In this document: positions 23,747 through 33,786 of the stretch, in pieces
Position numbering within the stretch: position 1 is the first letter of the stretch
Layout: the number at the start of each line of letters is the position of its first letter
From: a virus
DNA: 64,000 nucleotides
Direction: 5' to 3' (one strand)
IMG/VR virus record: IMGVR_UViG_3300025121_000886
Span: 1 to 64,000 of that record
Translations under genes and position numbers: made by a program
The notes under the pieces: model-generated
Database searches by the model: none
Told to the model about the DNA's origin: nothing
Seen by the model: only the letters and a program-made list of their open reading frames with translations

Positions 23747-25914
23747 GTATTAATGAGCAAAATAAACAACTTCCAGGTGTAAATTATAATGCATCTCTGG
23801 GCCCTGATGATCTAACTTACGCCCAAGGTTGTTTACAGGAGGAAATTACAGAAAGGGAGAAATTATCTATTGGGGATTTTGGTTCAGATCCTAATTATGG
23901 TATCGTCTATTCTCAAGATCCTTCTGTGAGTATTATCGGGTCATTTCCATTCTATGTCTCTCAAAATGAAGATAATGCTTTTAGATTGGATATTACTCCA
24001 GGGACAGCAGTTACTCCATCAGGTATGAGAATTGTTTTAGATGAAATTTATAGAGGTCTATATCTTGTTACCACAGTTCATGGGAGTGTAAATGTTGTTT
24101 ATATAGAGTATGATACAGAGGGAGTCGGGTCTATTCAAAATAGGTTTAATGTTAGGGAAGATATTAGGAGAATTATTGCTACTGGTGTTTTTTTATTGAA
24201 GATAGTAACAATCTCAGATTGGGAGTCGTGGAGTGCTGATGAGAAAAAGCATCTTATTCCCCTGGCGGTTATAACAATTACACGGGTTTCAGGTGTGTTA
24301 ACCCCTAATATAGATATGTCTCGTACTAATTATACCTGGAATAGGCCGTGGTTTTCCGTGGTTGATTATAGACATAGATTACAAGTAGGAACGGGATCTA
24401 TAAGTACCCCACATAGAATTTCATTAAATGATCTATCTGCCGGTGATTTCACAATTTGGCAGTTACTATTTTCTAAAGGTGTTTTGATAGCAAAAGATAG
24501 GGATATGCCCAATGTTATAGGCAGAATTTCAACTGTAGAGATAACAACTACTATGGGAAAATATGACTCTGATGGGTCTGTAACGGGACGACCGGGTTGG
24601 AAATATCTAGAAGTGGGAGCTTACCCCATACATTTGGGGATTGCTAAGGATACAGAGAGTGCAGATGCACCTATATTGATTGACCAAGTCCCTCGTAGGA
24701 ATATTATAATGTGGCCAAGCGATTATACTTATCCAAATACCTTTGTTTTATATTATAGCATGGTATGTGGGGGTGAGCCGCCATTAACTCCTTTATCTAA
24801 TCAAGTAGAACTTGAATTCAGACAATTAATCACAACAGATGAGATTGCTATAACAACAGGGAAGGCAATATCATCTTTTTTAGGTAGGACTGTAAATTTA
24901 GATCGATATATGCCCATACCGTTAAGATTAAAGGTTTTGGCGACAGAAACAGAGTTGATTGCTAATCCACAGGTGATATTGTGTTATACAAGATTAGAGG
25001 ATTCTGGTGCATCAATAAATGTTTCTATTACACAGATAACATATGCAAAGATAAAAATTGGGTTAACCGGGGCGGTTAAAGGTTCTGAGAATTTCAAGAT
25101 AAATTTTACGTTGACGGGTTTAGATGTTAATGGAGACAGTCAACAAGAAACTTTAGAATTTGGACCTTCGTGGGAAGATCATTCTTCTGTAGCGACAGAT
25201 ATGAAAGCATTACAGTTCTTGATATCGAGTAACATTTATTCTCAATTATTATCGGTGACGATAAACAGTCGTGTTGATGATGGGAGTAATTCAGCATTTA
25301 TCATCTATGCTTGTCTGTTAACAAATACAACGATAGAAAAACAAGATTATTTAGCCCTGGCCGATATAATCTGGGATGGAACGAGAGCTTTAAAAGTTTA
25401 TGATATTAGAAATATCAAAAAGGGTGTAGATAAAAATATGATTGAGGGGGTAGAAGTTGGTTTAGCAGCATTGGCCATGTCTCCTTCAGTTTCTATACCA
25501 TCAGGGTCTGTTTTTGATTATTGTCTTGTGGAAGATTGTTCTAATTATAGTTATATTGATCTATGTCAATCTACCCCACAGCATCCTGATGAGGGAATGA
25601 CCTCTTTTTCTGTAGACAGTTCTGATCTTAATTGTGTTTATTACTCTCGGGTATTTGGGCCAAAAAACACTGTTAAATTAGCAGCTTCTGAAATTATACC
25701 TTATGGGTTGGAAGGATCGTCTTTTTCTGTTCAAGTTAGATATAGAAGAATAGATACTTCTATGTGGGCAAGTTGGAGGTCAATGTCTGAATCATTGGGG
25801 AGTTTTGGGAGAGTAGGCTATGTGTTTCCAGCACCCTATCCTGTATTTGTTCAATTTAAGATAGTAGGTACAATAAAAGGTTTTGGAATGATATTTTATG
25901 GAAGTTTGACTTGA
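23743..25914 (+). CDS. putative baseplate wedge/structural protein, 723 aa
   Basis: A large beta-rich protein without signal peptide. It starts MSINEQNKQLPGVNYN and includes segments typical of baseplate-associated proteins (FRLDITPGTAVTPSGMRI, then FDYCLVEDCSNYSYIDL and a C-terminal VRYRRIDTSMWASWRSM). The first part resembles the N-terminal fibre/baseplate attachment domain that carries a time-zero FxITPGTAxTxxG motif in many phages. It ends head-to-head against the leftward gene at 25915, with no gap between the stops. Role assigned from size, composition and position only. Confidence 0.6.
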   Translation: MSINEQNKQLPGVNYNASLGPDDLTYAQGCLQEEITEREKLSIGDFGSDPNYGIVYSQDPSVSIIGSFPFYVSQNEDNAFRLDITPGTAVTPSGMRIVLDEIYRGLYLVTTVHGSVNVVYIEYDTEGVGSIQNRFNVREDIRRIIATGVFLLKIVTISDWESWSADEKKHLIPLAVITITRVSGVLTPNIDMSRTNYTWNRPWFSVVDYRHRLQVGTGSISTPHRISLNDLSAGDFTIWQLLFSKGVLIAKDRDMPNVIGRISTVEITTTMGKYDSDGSVTGRPGWKYLEVGAYPIHLGIAKDTESADAPILIDQVPRRNIIMWPSDYTYPNTFVLYYSMVCGGEPPLTPLSNQVELEFRQLITTDEIAITTGKAISSFLGRTVNLDRYMPIPLRLKVLATETELIANPQVILCYTRLEDSGASINVSITQITYAKIKIGLTGAVKGSENFKINFTLTGLDVNGDSQQETLEFGPSWEDHSSVATDMKALQFLISSNIYSQLLSVTINSRVDDGSNSAFIIYACLLTNTTIEKQDYLALADIIWDGTRALKVYDIRNIKKGVDKNMIEGVEVGLAALAMSPSVSIPSGSVFDYCLVEDCSNYSYIDLCQSTPQHPDEGMTSFSVDSSDLNCVYYSRVFGPKNTVKLAASEIIPYGLEGSSFSVQVRYRRIDTSMWASWRSMSESLGSFGRVGYVFPAPYPVFVQFKIVGTIKGFGMIFYGSLT

Positions 25915-26658
25915 TTAAAAACCGGAAGCATCTCTCATAACTGTAGATGTTACTTCTAATCCAGAAGTGAGATTTATAGCTAATAAATAACCTTTATCAA
26001 TCAGATCAGCTAAAACCATACGAACTGCCGCTTCTGAGCCATCATTTAAAGTAGCACTAGATATATATGTTCCTTCATGATTACCAATAACAGCCCTTCT
26101 AGGACCGGTTATTAAATCTCTTTCGGATGGATCAACATATAAATAAGGTGTTTTCGATAAAAATCTATCTCTTTCTAATACTCCAGAGGAAGCATGAAAA
26201 TAAAGATGGGTAAGAAATTTTTCTAAATTTGTTTCAGCTTGATAGACAGAGGCTAGGGGATAATAACTATAATATAGATCTAGGACATCTGTATCTCTAT
26301 CAAGATGAAAAACAAATTGATTGCTAGAGTTTACTTGAAAATTATATGCTGAATAAGCCATACTTTTTGTTAACCATTTAGAGATGGTGGTGTCATAAAC
26401 CCTAATACTTTTTTCTACACATACCTGGTTTGCAGCTTGAATAATTGGATATCCGGGGGGTGTTGTTAGAGTGGCTGTTGCACCAGATTCTGTAACACTT
26501 ACTGTAGAACTGGCTTCTCTTCTTCGAGCATTTCCTAAAGCGGTATTGCTCGCTGATGCACTTCCTGAATGACCATGATATTTTTGGACAGAGGGTATAA
26601 GATCAGCTATTGTATTAGCATGTTCTAGATAAAGCTTAAAATATATTATAAAAGACAT
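25915..26658 (-). CDS. putative virion structural protein, 247 aa
   Basis: Leftward gene whose stop abuts that of the rightward baseplate-like gene. The N-terminal 50 residues contain a Ser/Ala-rich stretch (HGHSGSASASNTALGNARR), then a beta region (VEKSIRVYDTTISKWL) and a C-terminal helical domain with VRMVLADLIDKGYLLAINL. It has the look of a head-tail connector or baseplate part, but I recognise no family. It is the last gene of a four-gene minus-strand group starting at 28450. Confidence 0.6.
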   Translation of the reverse strand: MSFIIYFKLYLEHANTIADLIPSVQKYHGHSGSASASNTALGNARRREASSTVSVTESGATATLTTPPGYPIIQAANQVCVEKSIRVYDTTISKWLTKSMAYSAYNFQVNSSNQFVFHLDRDTDVLDLYYSYYPLASVYQAETNLEKFLTHLYFHASSGVLERDRFLSKTPYLYVDPSERDLITGPRRAVIGNHEGTYISSATLNDGSEAAVRMVLADLIDKGYLLAINLTSGLEVTSTVMRDASGF

Positions 26659-26675
26659 TTTTGTCTCCTTGAAAA

Positions 26676-27068
26676 CTACTTGTTATTTTGCAGAGAGTTT
26701 TTCTTCTGAACCAATTTTTTCTTTTTATTTCTGAGAACTTCCAACTTTTTTTCTTTTTCTTTTAGGGTTGTATTTAATGTATCAACTTTTTTTCTCAAAG
26801 GGGCAAGGGCTTGTTCACTTTTCCCCTTTTCTTTTAATATATTTATCTTTTTGTATATTTGTTTTTTATTTTTTCTAATATACATAATGTCTTTATAAAC
26901 ACTTTTTATAGCACCAATTATTGAAATAATTAATAGAGCGATTTTACCAATGGCCTTTAATGTGTCCACAACAGTAGCTTCTTTTTGTTGTAATCCTTCA
27001 AGAAAAGAGGCTTCTTTATGACGTTTTTGGTTAATTAACTCTTCTTTTAATATTTTTAGGTTTGGCAT
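26676..27068 (-). CDS. tagged membrane/coiled-coil protein, 130 aa
   Basis: I start at the ATG at 27068 (MPNLKILKEEL). An in-frame TTG six codons upstream is possible. Residues 3-31 are the recurrent helical hairpin (ILKEELINQKRHKEASFLEGLQ). A hydrophobic span follows (AIGKIALLIISIIGAI, about residues 40-56), then a long lysine-rich coiled coil to the end. A short tag, one membrane helix and a coiled coil is unusual for a virion gene. The next gene upstream has the same tag-plus-coil plan without the membrane helix. Confidence 0.65.
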   Translation of the reverse strand: MPNLKILKEELINQKRHKEASFLEGLQQKEATVVDTLKAIGKIALLIISIIGAIKSVYKDIMYIRKNKKQIYKKINILKEKGKSEQALAPLRKKVDTLNTTLKEKEKKLEVLRNKKKKLVQKKNSLQNNK

Positions 27069-27114
27069 AACATTATCCAGTAACAATCTTTAATTGTCAA
27101 TACAATACTTTTTC

Positions 27115-27480
27115 TTAAACATTCATATTATCAAGTTTGGCCTGGTCTAGACGGATTGAGTTATTTATGGCTTTTACAGTTGCTCTTAACCCCATTATTT
27201 TTACTTTATTTAATGCTCCACCCGCTTTTTCTAATTGTTCAATTTTAACAAATATCTTCTTTTTTTGTTCTCTCATTTTCTGGATATTTTTCTTAACAGC
27301 ATCTTTTTTCTTGTTTTTCCCCCCTAATCCTAGATAATCTTTTGTATGGATTAACTCTTTCTTTACCTTTTTGAGGTGCTTTTTAATGCCCGCTTGATGC
27401 AATAATTGTAAATAAGAAGCTTCTTTATAATTTCCATTTTTTTCGAGTTCAATCATTATTTTTTCGATTGTGTTAGACAT
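27115..27480 (-). CDS. tagged coiled-coil protein, 121 aa
   Basis: The ATG at 27480 (MSNTIEKIMIEL) has an AAAGAGA site; an ATG 13 codons upstream lies inside the neighbouring gene. Residues 3-29 are the helical hairpin module (IMIELEKNGNYKEASYLQLL). After this comes a lysine-rich helical region with many E/K heptads (KKKIFVKIEQLEKAGG). It resembles the downstream gene at 26676 in plan, suggesting duplication. Probably a minor virion or assembly protein. Confidence 0.65.
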   Translation of the reverse strand: MSNTIEKIMIELEKNGNYKEASYLQLLHQAGIKKHLKKVKKELIHTKDYLGLGGKNKKKDAVKKNIQKMREQKKKIFVKIEQLEKAGGALNKVKIMGLRATVKAINNSIRLDQAKLDNMNV

Positions 27481-27493
27481 AAATATTTTCTCT

Positions 27494-28450
27494 TTAAGGT
27501 ATTCTTGTGTAATTATCATATCCTTGAACCAGACGGCATGTCAGGTCATGACTTATTAATATTCCAGAAGGTCTGTTAGATTTAACCTCTGTGACTTTCC
27601 ATCTCTGGCCTTCTTCTAAATTACTTGCTTTATCTGTACTTTTTACAACCATAAAATCTTCAGGTGTCACCACAGATATGGTGCTATCTAACCAGGGAGA
27701 TATTGTATTTATTGATTCAAAAATACCGAATTCTGCTAATGTTTTACTCTCAGAATATGTAGGAACATCCGCTTTTATGGTAATATCTTCTCGTATTCTA
27801 TAACGAATATAAATATTGTTTAACAATGGTAAATTTATTTCTGGATTTATCCTTTTAAAGGTAATCCTCATCGTGAGCTTGTTTTGTGTCAGAAGACTTT
27901 CTAAGTTTTCATGGTTTAATGTTAGCCATCTAACACCTGTTTGGTCATAAATTTCAAATATGAGGCTATTACCTTCTTCTAAATTACCGGTGTAGGTGTC
28001 TATACTTTCTACAATCCCCACATTTTTTCTTATGGGTATATCTGTGACAATATAACCTTTTGTTGCTGTTCCTAATAAAGAAAAAGGAACAGGTCTCATT
28101 TGTAGAGAATAATCTGGTATCACATTTACCATGACAGTAGATGGGGATGTTACATCAATTATTTCTGTTAAACAACCAAATTTATTATAGCCACCAACCA
28201 ACCCCACACCCCAGCAAGCTGTACATAATGAATCTGGACCTGCTTCTATACCCCAACATGAACAACGTCTTCCTGATAATAATCGTTGATAGAAATGAAA
28301 TAAAACCTTATCGGTATCTACCACAGACATATTTCTTTCTTTAACAATAGGCAATAACTGTTCCTTCATTATCTTTCGAGCATTATACTCTGTATCTAAC
28401 AAAGGGTTTGTTGCACGAGTTCTTGTTTCTATATATTCTTTAGTTGCCAT
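27494..28450 (-). CDS. putative neck/connector structural protein with Cys knuckle, 318 aa
   Basis: An N-terminal helical part (YNARKIMKEQLLPIVKERN) leads to a zinc-knuckle-like motif RRCSCWGIEAGPDS then LCTACWGVGLVGGY at about residues 61-87. A beta-rich body follows, with paired WLTLNHENLESLL and WLDSTISVV segments. The C-x-C ... C-x-x-C-x-G-x-G knuckle is, from memory, found in phage structural proteins near the head-tail joining genes. First gene of the leftward group; it is divergent from the packaging module, with a 108-base shared upstream region. Confidence 0.6.
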   Translation of the reverse strand: MATKEYIETRTRATNPLLDTEYNARKIMKEQLLPIVKERNMSVVDTDKVLFHFYQRLLSGRRCSCWGIEAGPDSLCTACWGVGLVGGYNKFGCLTEIIDVTSPSTVMVNVIPDYSLQMRPVPFSLLGTATKGYIVTDIPIRKNVGIVESIDTYTGNLEEGNSLIFEIYDQTGVRWLTLNHENLESLLTQNKLTMRITFKRINPEINLPLLNNIYIRYRIREDITIKADVPTYSESKTLAEFGIFESINTISPWLDSTISVVTPEDFMVVKSTDKASNLEEGQRWKVTEVKSNRPSGILISHDLTCRLVQGYDNYTRIP

Positions 28451-28490
28451 TGTAATCGTTATTGTTGTTTATATTGGTATTAAGAATTAA

Positions 28491-28519
28491 TTGATAATTA
28501 ATCTAACTTCTAAAATAAT
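28491..28519 (+). promoter_or_regulatory. weak sigma70-like promoter candidate for the packaging module
   Basis: In the divergent gap 28451-28558 there is TTGATA (28491-28496), a 17-base spacer and AATAAT (28514-28519), 40 bases before the ATG at 28559. In such AT-rich DNA this match could easily be chance. The location, at a strand switch where promoters must exist in both directions, is the main argument. Confidence 0.3.
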
Positions 28520-28558
28520 AACCTTGATCCTATTTTATTTAGTGTTACGAGTATATCT

Positions 28559-29164
28559 ATGAAAAAATCGGTGAGAATTCTTAATATAGACCTGATAGAT
28601 AAAGACAAAAAAGATGTATTTTTGAGAAAAATTACAGATATTGTGGAAAAGATAGGTGCATCGATACCATTTTTTAGATCATTGATAATAACGGGTGTTG
28701 ATAGCGATAAATTATTTTCTATTTATGGTGATGTAGAGATACCTGCAAAGAGAATAAACGAGACGGTGGAAACAAGAGAATTTACAATAGACATCTTGAA
28801 AGAATTTGGCTTTGTTTCAGATTTGCAGAGTAAAAATACTTATGGTAAGTATACTCGTATGCAAGAATGGAAGAATGTTTGTCATAAAAAAGAAGGAGTT
28901 CAAATTCCTCTAGATGAAGATAAATTATTGTATGTGGGGAAAGCTTGGTCTGATACTTTTGCAGAGATGATGCTTCCTCTATTTGGAATAGAACAAACTC
29001 TTGAGGTTAACAAACAAAGATTTTTATTGAGTTTTTATTTGAAGAACATAAAGCCGATCATACCATCGCTTGATTTCTTAAAATATACAACCATGATGTT
29101 TGATCCTGATCTAACAGAGGAGGAAACCGATGATATATCTTTTTCTAGGAAGATAAGGGGTTAA
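28559..29164 (+). CDS. hypothetical protein upstream of terminase, 201 aa
   Basis: A mixed alpha/beta protein (SVRILNIDLIDKDKK start, helix VFLRKITDIVEKIGA, then strands and an acidic C-terminus DPDLTEEETDD). It precedes the large terminase gene by four bases and so is cotranscribed with it. The place is where small terminase subunits often lie, but I see no helix-turn-helix and would not call it one. Function unknown. Confidence 0.6.
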   Translation: MKKSVRILNIDLIDKDKKDVFLRKITDIVEKIGASIPFFRSLIITGVDSDKLFSIYGDVEIPAKRINETVETREFTIDILKEFGFVSDLQSKNTYGKYTRMQEWKNVCHKKEGVQIPLDEDKLLYVGKAWSDTFAEMMLPLFGIEQTLEVNKQRFLLSFYLKNIKPIIPSLDFLKYTTMMFDPDLTEEETDDISFSRKIRG

Positions 29165-29168
29165 TTTT

Positions 29169-31421
29169 ATGAAAAGAAGACAAAATGATCAAGATCAAGA
29201 TATAGATTATGAGCTTCATGATTTTAGCAAAGATTTTCCAGATTATGCTAAAAAATCGGATACTCGAAGAAAAGATGGATCAGAGGTATTCGATCCAGAA
29301 AAGATGGTTGATGAGGTTATCAAACACGGTTTTGATTCTTCTGTATTATCTGAAATTGATGATTCTTATTTTAGAAATAGACGTGCTAAAAATGTTTTGG
29401 ATTGGATTACCCAAAAAGAATATCTAGGGATAGCAACAGTATACCCCGTACAGGTAATGGCTTTATTGAAATTGTTTGCTGATTACTGCCCTAAATGTTC
29501 TGACTATAATTTTCTCAATAATCTTTTTGATGAAAGTCTCGATGAAATAAGAGATAGAGTGCAGGTTTTTAAGGATGGTATATGCCCAAAATGTCATAGC
29601 ACAAGACTTGATTTTATGCCTGATTATAACCCTAATGCTCGAAAAGATTATTTTTTACCAAAACCCATAGAACTCGTGGGTGTAGCAGGTCAACGTTCTG
29701 GAAAAACTTTTCTTGTGGCCGCAGCAGCTACTTATGTAGAGCATCTTTTTGTAACCCTGCCTTTTCCAGCAAATTATTTTGGTCTAGGAAGTAGTACTAC
29801 ATTTTATATGACATTTTGTGCTGTTACGGCTACACAAGCATATGATAATTTATGGAATGAGTTTAAGGGGATGTATCTTGATTCTTCTTGGTTTAAAGAA
29901 TATAACCGATTTTTAATAGAGCAATCTAAACGTTTGGGTGTAAACCCACTGGTCCGTATTTTGGATGCAGCCATTATTTATGTTAATAAGCGTATTTCAT
30001 CCTCCGTAGCAGCCGCAGATACGAGGGCTCTTCGTGGTTATACTAGATTTTTTGCAGCAATAGACGAATTGGGCTGGTTTGATGCAGAAGCATCCAGCCT
30101 AAAGATAAAAGCCAATGCTAATGGTACCTATGCAGCTTTATCACATTCACTTCTTACCGTAAGAACTTCAGCTAATTATCTTATGACCAGAGGTGTTGTA
30201 AATCCTCCTACCGGATACATGTGTAATGTGTCTTCTCCAAGTTGTGTTAATGATAAAATAATGCAACTTCTCAGGAGAAGTGATTTCGATACTACAAAGA
30301 CAGCCTTTCATAAAGCCACCTGGGAGATGAATCCTAGAATAAAAGAGAATGACCCCGATCTACAAGCAGAAAGAGAGGAGAATGAGGCAGACTTTGACCG
30401 TGATTATAGGGCGACTCCCCCAATAACAACAAATCCATTTATACCAGTTGGAACTGCTTTAAGCAATGTTTATAAATTTATTGATGAGGATGTAAATCCA
30501 GCAATAATATTGCCTGTTCTTTATCAAGATATAGATGGAGATAAAGGTGGTGGAGCACAGTTTTTATATTCAGAACTTCCAGAAATGCTAAATCTAGATA
30601 GGTCGGTACCTCGTTGTTTGGCCGTTGATGCTGGTGAGACAAATAACAGTTATGCTCTAACATTATTATCATTTTTACCGCACACAACGGTGGCTGTACC
30701 CGATCTCTTGATGGAATTATCCCCAAAATATCATAAACCTGAGGGGATGCCTGTTAAATTGGTGGTTAAATTTTCTTATGTTTTCGACTATGTTATAGAA
30801 CCCTTGGTTAGATCATTAAATATAGTACATGTATTATTTGATAGGTGGAATTCAGCACAACAAATATCAGAATTAGAGGATATTGTAGCAGATGCTGGTA
30901 AAAAGACTATTGTGACAAGACATTCTCTTGATTGGCAAGATATGAAAGGAGTTAGAGACAAAATAATTATGGGGAATGTCCGATCTTCAAAACCCCAAAT
31001 GAGTTTTGAGGAAGCAATGAGAAATCCAGAAAATGTGGCTATGAAGGATCCTTTGGCTCATTTAATTTATCAGGTATTTGCCGTTAGAAACGTTGGTCAC
31101 AAAGTGTATAAACCTATGAGTGGTACTGATGATCTCTGGAGATGTTTGGCTCTTGGGGTTAGATTTATGTTTCATGTTGATAGGAGAGAGGGGGATAATT
31201 CAGAGTTATATTTAAACTCTGGCTCAGTTGAATATAATAGACGAACCCCAAAGAGAGATAATAGAATTATCACTGTCTCTAGAAGCAATTATCTTTCTAA
31301 TAGAGACAAGTTTCATAATAATAAAGGTGTTAACACAACAGTTTTGAGGACATCTTCCAGCATAAGACGAGAAAGTCCTTTTATATCGGTTATTAATAAT
31401 GAATATTATAACAATAGATAG
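29169..31421 (+). CDS. terL: large terminase subunit
   Basis: A 750-aa DNA-packaging motor: N-terminal ATPase that pumps DNA into proheads and C-terminal nuclease that cuts it. Walker A is GQRSGKT at residues 174-180 and Walker B FFAAIDE at 294-300 with Glu300. The RNase H-like nuclease shows Asp487 (AVDAGETNNS), an acidic strand VLFDRW with Asp558 and a third acidic site near KDPLAH. Before the P-loop sits a zinc ribbon inserted between CPKC (107-110) and CPKC (139-142), not standard in T4-type terminases. The last 80 residues are Arg/Asn/Ser-rich and probably disordered. Forms an operon with 31434 and the portal. Confidence 0.93.
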   Translation: MKRRQNDQDQDIDYELHDFSKDFPDYAKKSDTRRKDGSEVFDPEKMVDEVIKHGFDSSVLSEIDDSYFRNRRAKNVLDWITQKEYLGIATVYPVQVMALLKLFADYCPKCSDYNFLNNLFDESLDEIRDRVQVFKDGICPKCHSTRLDFMPDYNPNARKDYFLPKPIELVGVAGQRSGKTFLVAAAATYVEHLFVTLPFPANYFGLGSSTTFYMTFCAVTATQAYDNLWNEFKGMYLDSSWFKEYNRFLIEQSKRLGVNPLVRILDAAIIYVNKRISSSVAAADTRALRGYTRFFAAIDELGWFDAEASSLKIKANANGTYAALSHSLLTVRTSANYLMTRGVVNPPTGYMCNVSSPSCVNDKIMQLLRRSDFDTTKTAFHKATWEMNPRIKENDPDLQAEREENEADFDRDYRATPPITTNPFIPVGTALSNVYKFIDEDVNPAIILPVLYQDIDGDKGGGAQFLYSELPEMLNLDRSVPRCLAVDAGETNNSYALTLLSFLPHTTVAVPDLLMELSPKYHKPEGMPVKLVVKFSYVFDYVIEPLVRSLNIVHVLFDRWNSAQQISELEDIVADAGKKTIVTRHSLDWQDMKGVRDKIIMGNVRSSKPQMSFEEAMRNPENVAMKDPLAHLIYQVFAVRNVGHKVYKPMSGTDDLWRCLALGVRFMFHVDRREGDNSELYLNSGSVEYNRRTPKRDNRIITVSRSNYLSNRDKFHNNKGVNTTVLRTSSSIRRESPFISVINNEYYNNR

Positions 31422-31433
31422 GAGAATATTATC

Positions 31434-31808
31434 ATGCAAAAATTAATAGACATTGTTTATAGAGCAGTCACAGGATCAAAAGCAGAGGTTATATATCGAG
31501 AATTGAAAGGAATGGGATATCCAGATAAAATAGAGGACAAGGAAGTTTCAGATATTGTTGCCATGTCTAAAGAATTAGATAATTCAGAAACCGAGCGTTT
31601 ATCTTCTTTTGATAAATTGATGAGAACTTCTAGCAAAACATCAATTCTCGGTTCAGATAAATTTAATTTTATTTTTGACAATGAAAATAAAAGCACTAAA
31701 GCATGTAAAAACTGTGGTGGTGGGCTAAGTTCGATATCTTTAGCCTCCCAGAAAGCGGCATTATATTGTGAGGTGTGCAAAATAGCTTATAACCCAGAAG
31801 CAATTTAA
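31434..31808 (+). CDS. zinc-ribbon protein between terminase and portal, 124 aa
   Basis: A helical N-terminal half (IVYRAVTGSKAEVIYRELK) and a C-terminal zinc ribbon CKNCGGGLSSI ... YCEVCK. Twelve bases separate it from the terminase and ten from the portal gene. A small ribbon protein here could be a packaging cofactor or a small terminase replacement. That is inference from position alone. Confidence 0.65.
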   Translation: MQKLIDIVYRAVTGSKAEVIYRELKGMGYPDKIEDKEVSDIVAMSKELDNSETERLSSFDKLMRTSSKTSILGSDKFNFIFDNENKSTKACKNCGGGLSSISLASQKAALYCEVCKIAYNPEAI

Positions 31809-31818
31809 GGTTAAATTT

Positions 31819-33786
31819 ATGTTTTCTAAAAAACAGCATAATAGATATGGATCGGCCTCTTATGGATCTAAAGATGTAAGGAGAGGGTCTTATAATATCA
31901 ATCGTTTTAATCCACAACGGTTTTCCCTAGAAGCGGGTTCTATCGTAGAACAGTCTCTTCCTAGAGACCCCGTGGGCTTAAATAAATTACACAAAATGAT
32001 TTATTTAAGGGGGTCAATAGCTGGACCAGCCGTTGATCTGTATAAGACACTTCCTTGGTCTGATTGGACTATCTCCGGTTTGAAAGATCCCAAAATAAAA
32101 CGTATTTATGAAGATTGCTTAAATGCTTTAGATGTCAAGGGGTTGATGCCTCATATAACTGGTGAATATTTAATTTTTGGTAGAAGTATTGTTTCATTAT
32201 TGTTTGATGAGACAAAGGGGTATTTTACAAGTTCAATAGTACAAGATCAAGATTTTTGTAGGATAACACCAATATTTGTCGAGGGATTTGACCCTAAAAT
32301 TGATGTTATGCCTACACCGGGGATGAGACAATTTATAGCCTCAAAGGATCCCAGAGATTTAGAGGCTAAAAAACGTCTTCCTAAAGAATTGTTAAAGCAA
32401 CTTCGAACAAATAGCTATATACCTTTAGAACCGGCTAATACTTTATTTTTACCAAGAAGAGCATTTGGTACAGATCATCTAGGAACTTCTTATTATTCTA
32501 GATTGATAGATACCTGGGCTTTAAGGGTGGGTTTGATAAATGCTCAATTAATACAGGTTAAAAGAAGAGCTGGTGCTATTCGTCATGCAGTTGTTGGCAC
32601 GGATAATTGGGAGCCAAATTCAGATGAGATGGAAGATATTGCGGGTACAATTTTGCAAGCAGATGAAGATCCTGTTGGGGCAGTTATTGTCACCAGACAG
32701 GGTGTAGAAATAGGGGAGGTTCCTGGTGCTGGCGGGGGTGCAGTATGGAAAATGGCTGATGAATGGTCATACATTATGGAGACAGAACTTAGATCTTTAG
32801 GTTTAAGTGAAACTTTTCTAACGGGTGATGCTACTTATGGTCAATTAGAGATGGCAACATCAGCTTTTGTAGAACAATTACTTGCCCTCAGATGGTATTT
32901 AACCAAGAAAACTATTATTGATAAAATATTGACGACTGTAGCTAGAGTCAACCAAATATATAAAACTACATCATCTGAGCTGGATTTAGGTATAAGGACA
33001 AGTGTGTCTTTACGTGCTAAAACTGAAGAAGTTGGTTTTGAGGATTTGTTGTTACCGAGGTTTGAATGGAATAAGAAATTTAAACCAATTTCTGATGAAA
33101 CTTATATGGGTATTTTAGGTACTATGGAAGAGAAAGGTCTTCCTGTAACACTTCAATCGTGGGCAACAGCTGGTGGATTTGATATAGATAGAGAAATGGA
33201 TCTGTTACCAGAAGACATTAAATTAAGAAAAAAAGTCTCTGAGTATAAAAAGAAAATACCTAATTCGGGCGGTGATGATGAATTCGGTGGTGGAGATTTT
33301 GGAGGGGGTGGGGATGAGACAGAAGCTTCTCATAAATTACAGTCCAAAGATCCTATGTGGAAAAATGGAAAATTTATAGATTTAGACATCAACACTTTTT
33401 CTAATATTTTAGCAAGAAGCTTTACAAGTAAAGAGTTACAGGAATTGTCCGCAAAAGATAATAGAAAGGAGATAATTTCTGAAAAAATAGGTCAGAGAAA
33501 TGCTGAATTATCTGAAGTGATGTTAATGCGCTTAGGTGTTTTTAAACCAAGAGAAATTTCACCCGAGATAAATAATGAAGTTGTTAGGTGGATTATTGAT
33601 TCAGATATATCAGGACAAGAGATGCTTAGAGAGTTATATAAATTATCTAAGATAAGTAGAAATGGTAAAACTGTTTCATCGAGAGAAATGTCCGGTTTGT
33701 TGTCATCAGCTGCATGTACCTGTGGTAAAGAAATTGGTGATCAGCCTGATAAATCTCATTTATTGTTGTCTGGTGCAATAGATTAA
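31819..33786 (+). CDS. portal protein
   Basis: A 655-aa portal, the dodecameric ring at the packaging vertex. Evidence: placement directly after the terminase, length, a long central domain with RRAGAIRHAVVG, the portal-like segments SPSD-free EPANTLFLPRRAFG and LGTSYYSRLIDTWALRVGL, and ATSAFVEQLLALRWYLTKK just before the C-terminal third. A glycine-rich hinge (GGDDEFGGGDFGGGGDE, about residues 490-506) separates the core from a helical C-terminal domain with a CTCG pair. The hinge ends in ETE-ASHK, one of several E-A-S sites that might be cut by the prohead protease. Confidence 0.82.
   Translation: MFSKKQHNRYGSASYGSKDVRRGSYNINRFNPQRFSLEAGSIVEQSLPRDPVGLNKLHKMIYLRGSIAGPAVDLYKTLPWSDWTISGLKDPKIKRIYEDCLNALDVKGLMPHITGEYLIFGRSIVSLLFDETKGYFTSSIVQDQDFCRITPIFVEGFDPKIDVMPTPGMRQFIASKDPRDLEAKKRLPKELLKQLRTNSYIPLEPANTLFLPRRAFGTDHLGTSYYSRLIDTWALRVGLINAQLIQVKRRAGAIRHAVVGTDNWEPNSDEMEDIAGTILQADEDPVGAVIVTRQGVEIGEVPGAGGGAVWKMADEWSYIMETELRSLGLSETFLTGDATYGQLEMATSAFVEQLLALRWYLTKKTIIDKILTTVARVNQIYKTTSSELDLGIRTSVSLRAKTEEVGFEDLLLPRFEWNKKFKPISDETYMGILGTMEEKGLPVTLQSWATAGGFDIDREMDLLPEDIKLRKKVSEYKKKIPNSGGDDEFGGGDFGGGGDETEASHKLQSKDPMWKNGKFIDLDINTFSNILARSFTSKELQELSAKDNRKEIISEKIGQRNAELSEVMLMRLGVFKPREISPEINNEVVRWIIDSDISGQEMLRELYKLSKISRNGKTVSSREMSGLLSSAACTCGKEIGDQPDKSHLLLSGAID

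Noticed and set aside
28559-29164. Small terminase subunit just before the large subunit
   Set aside because: No helix-turn-helix or coiled-coil plan is visible; the 45522 product fits better.
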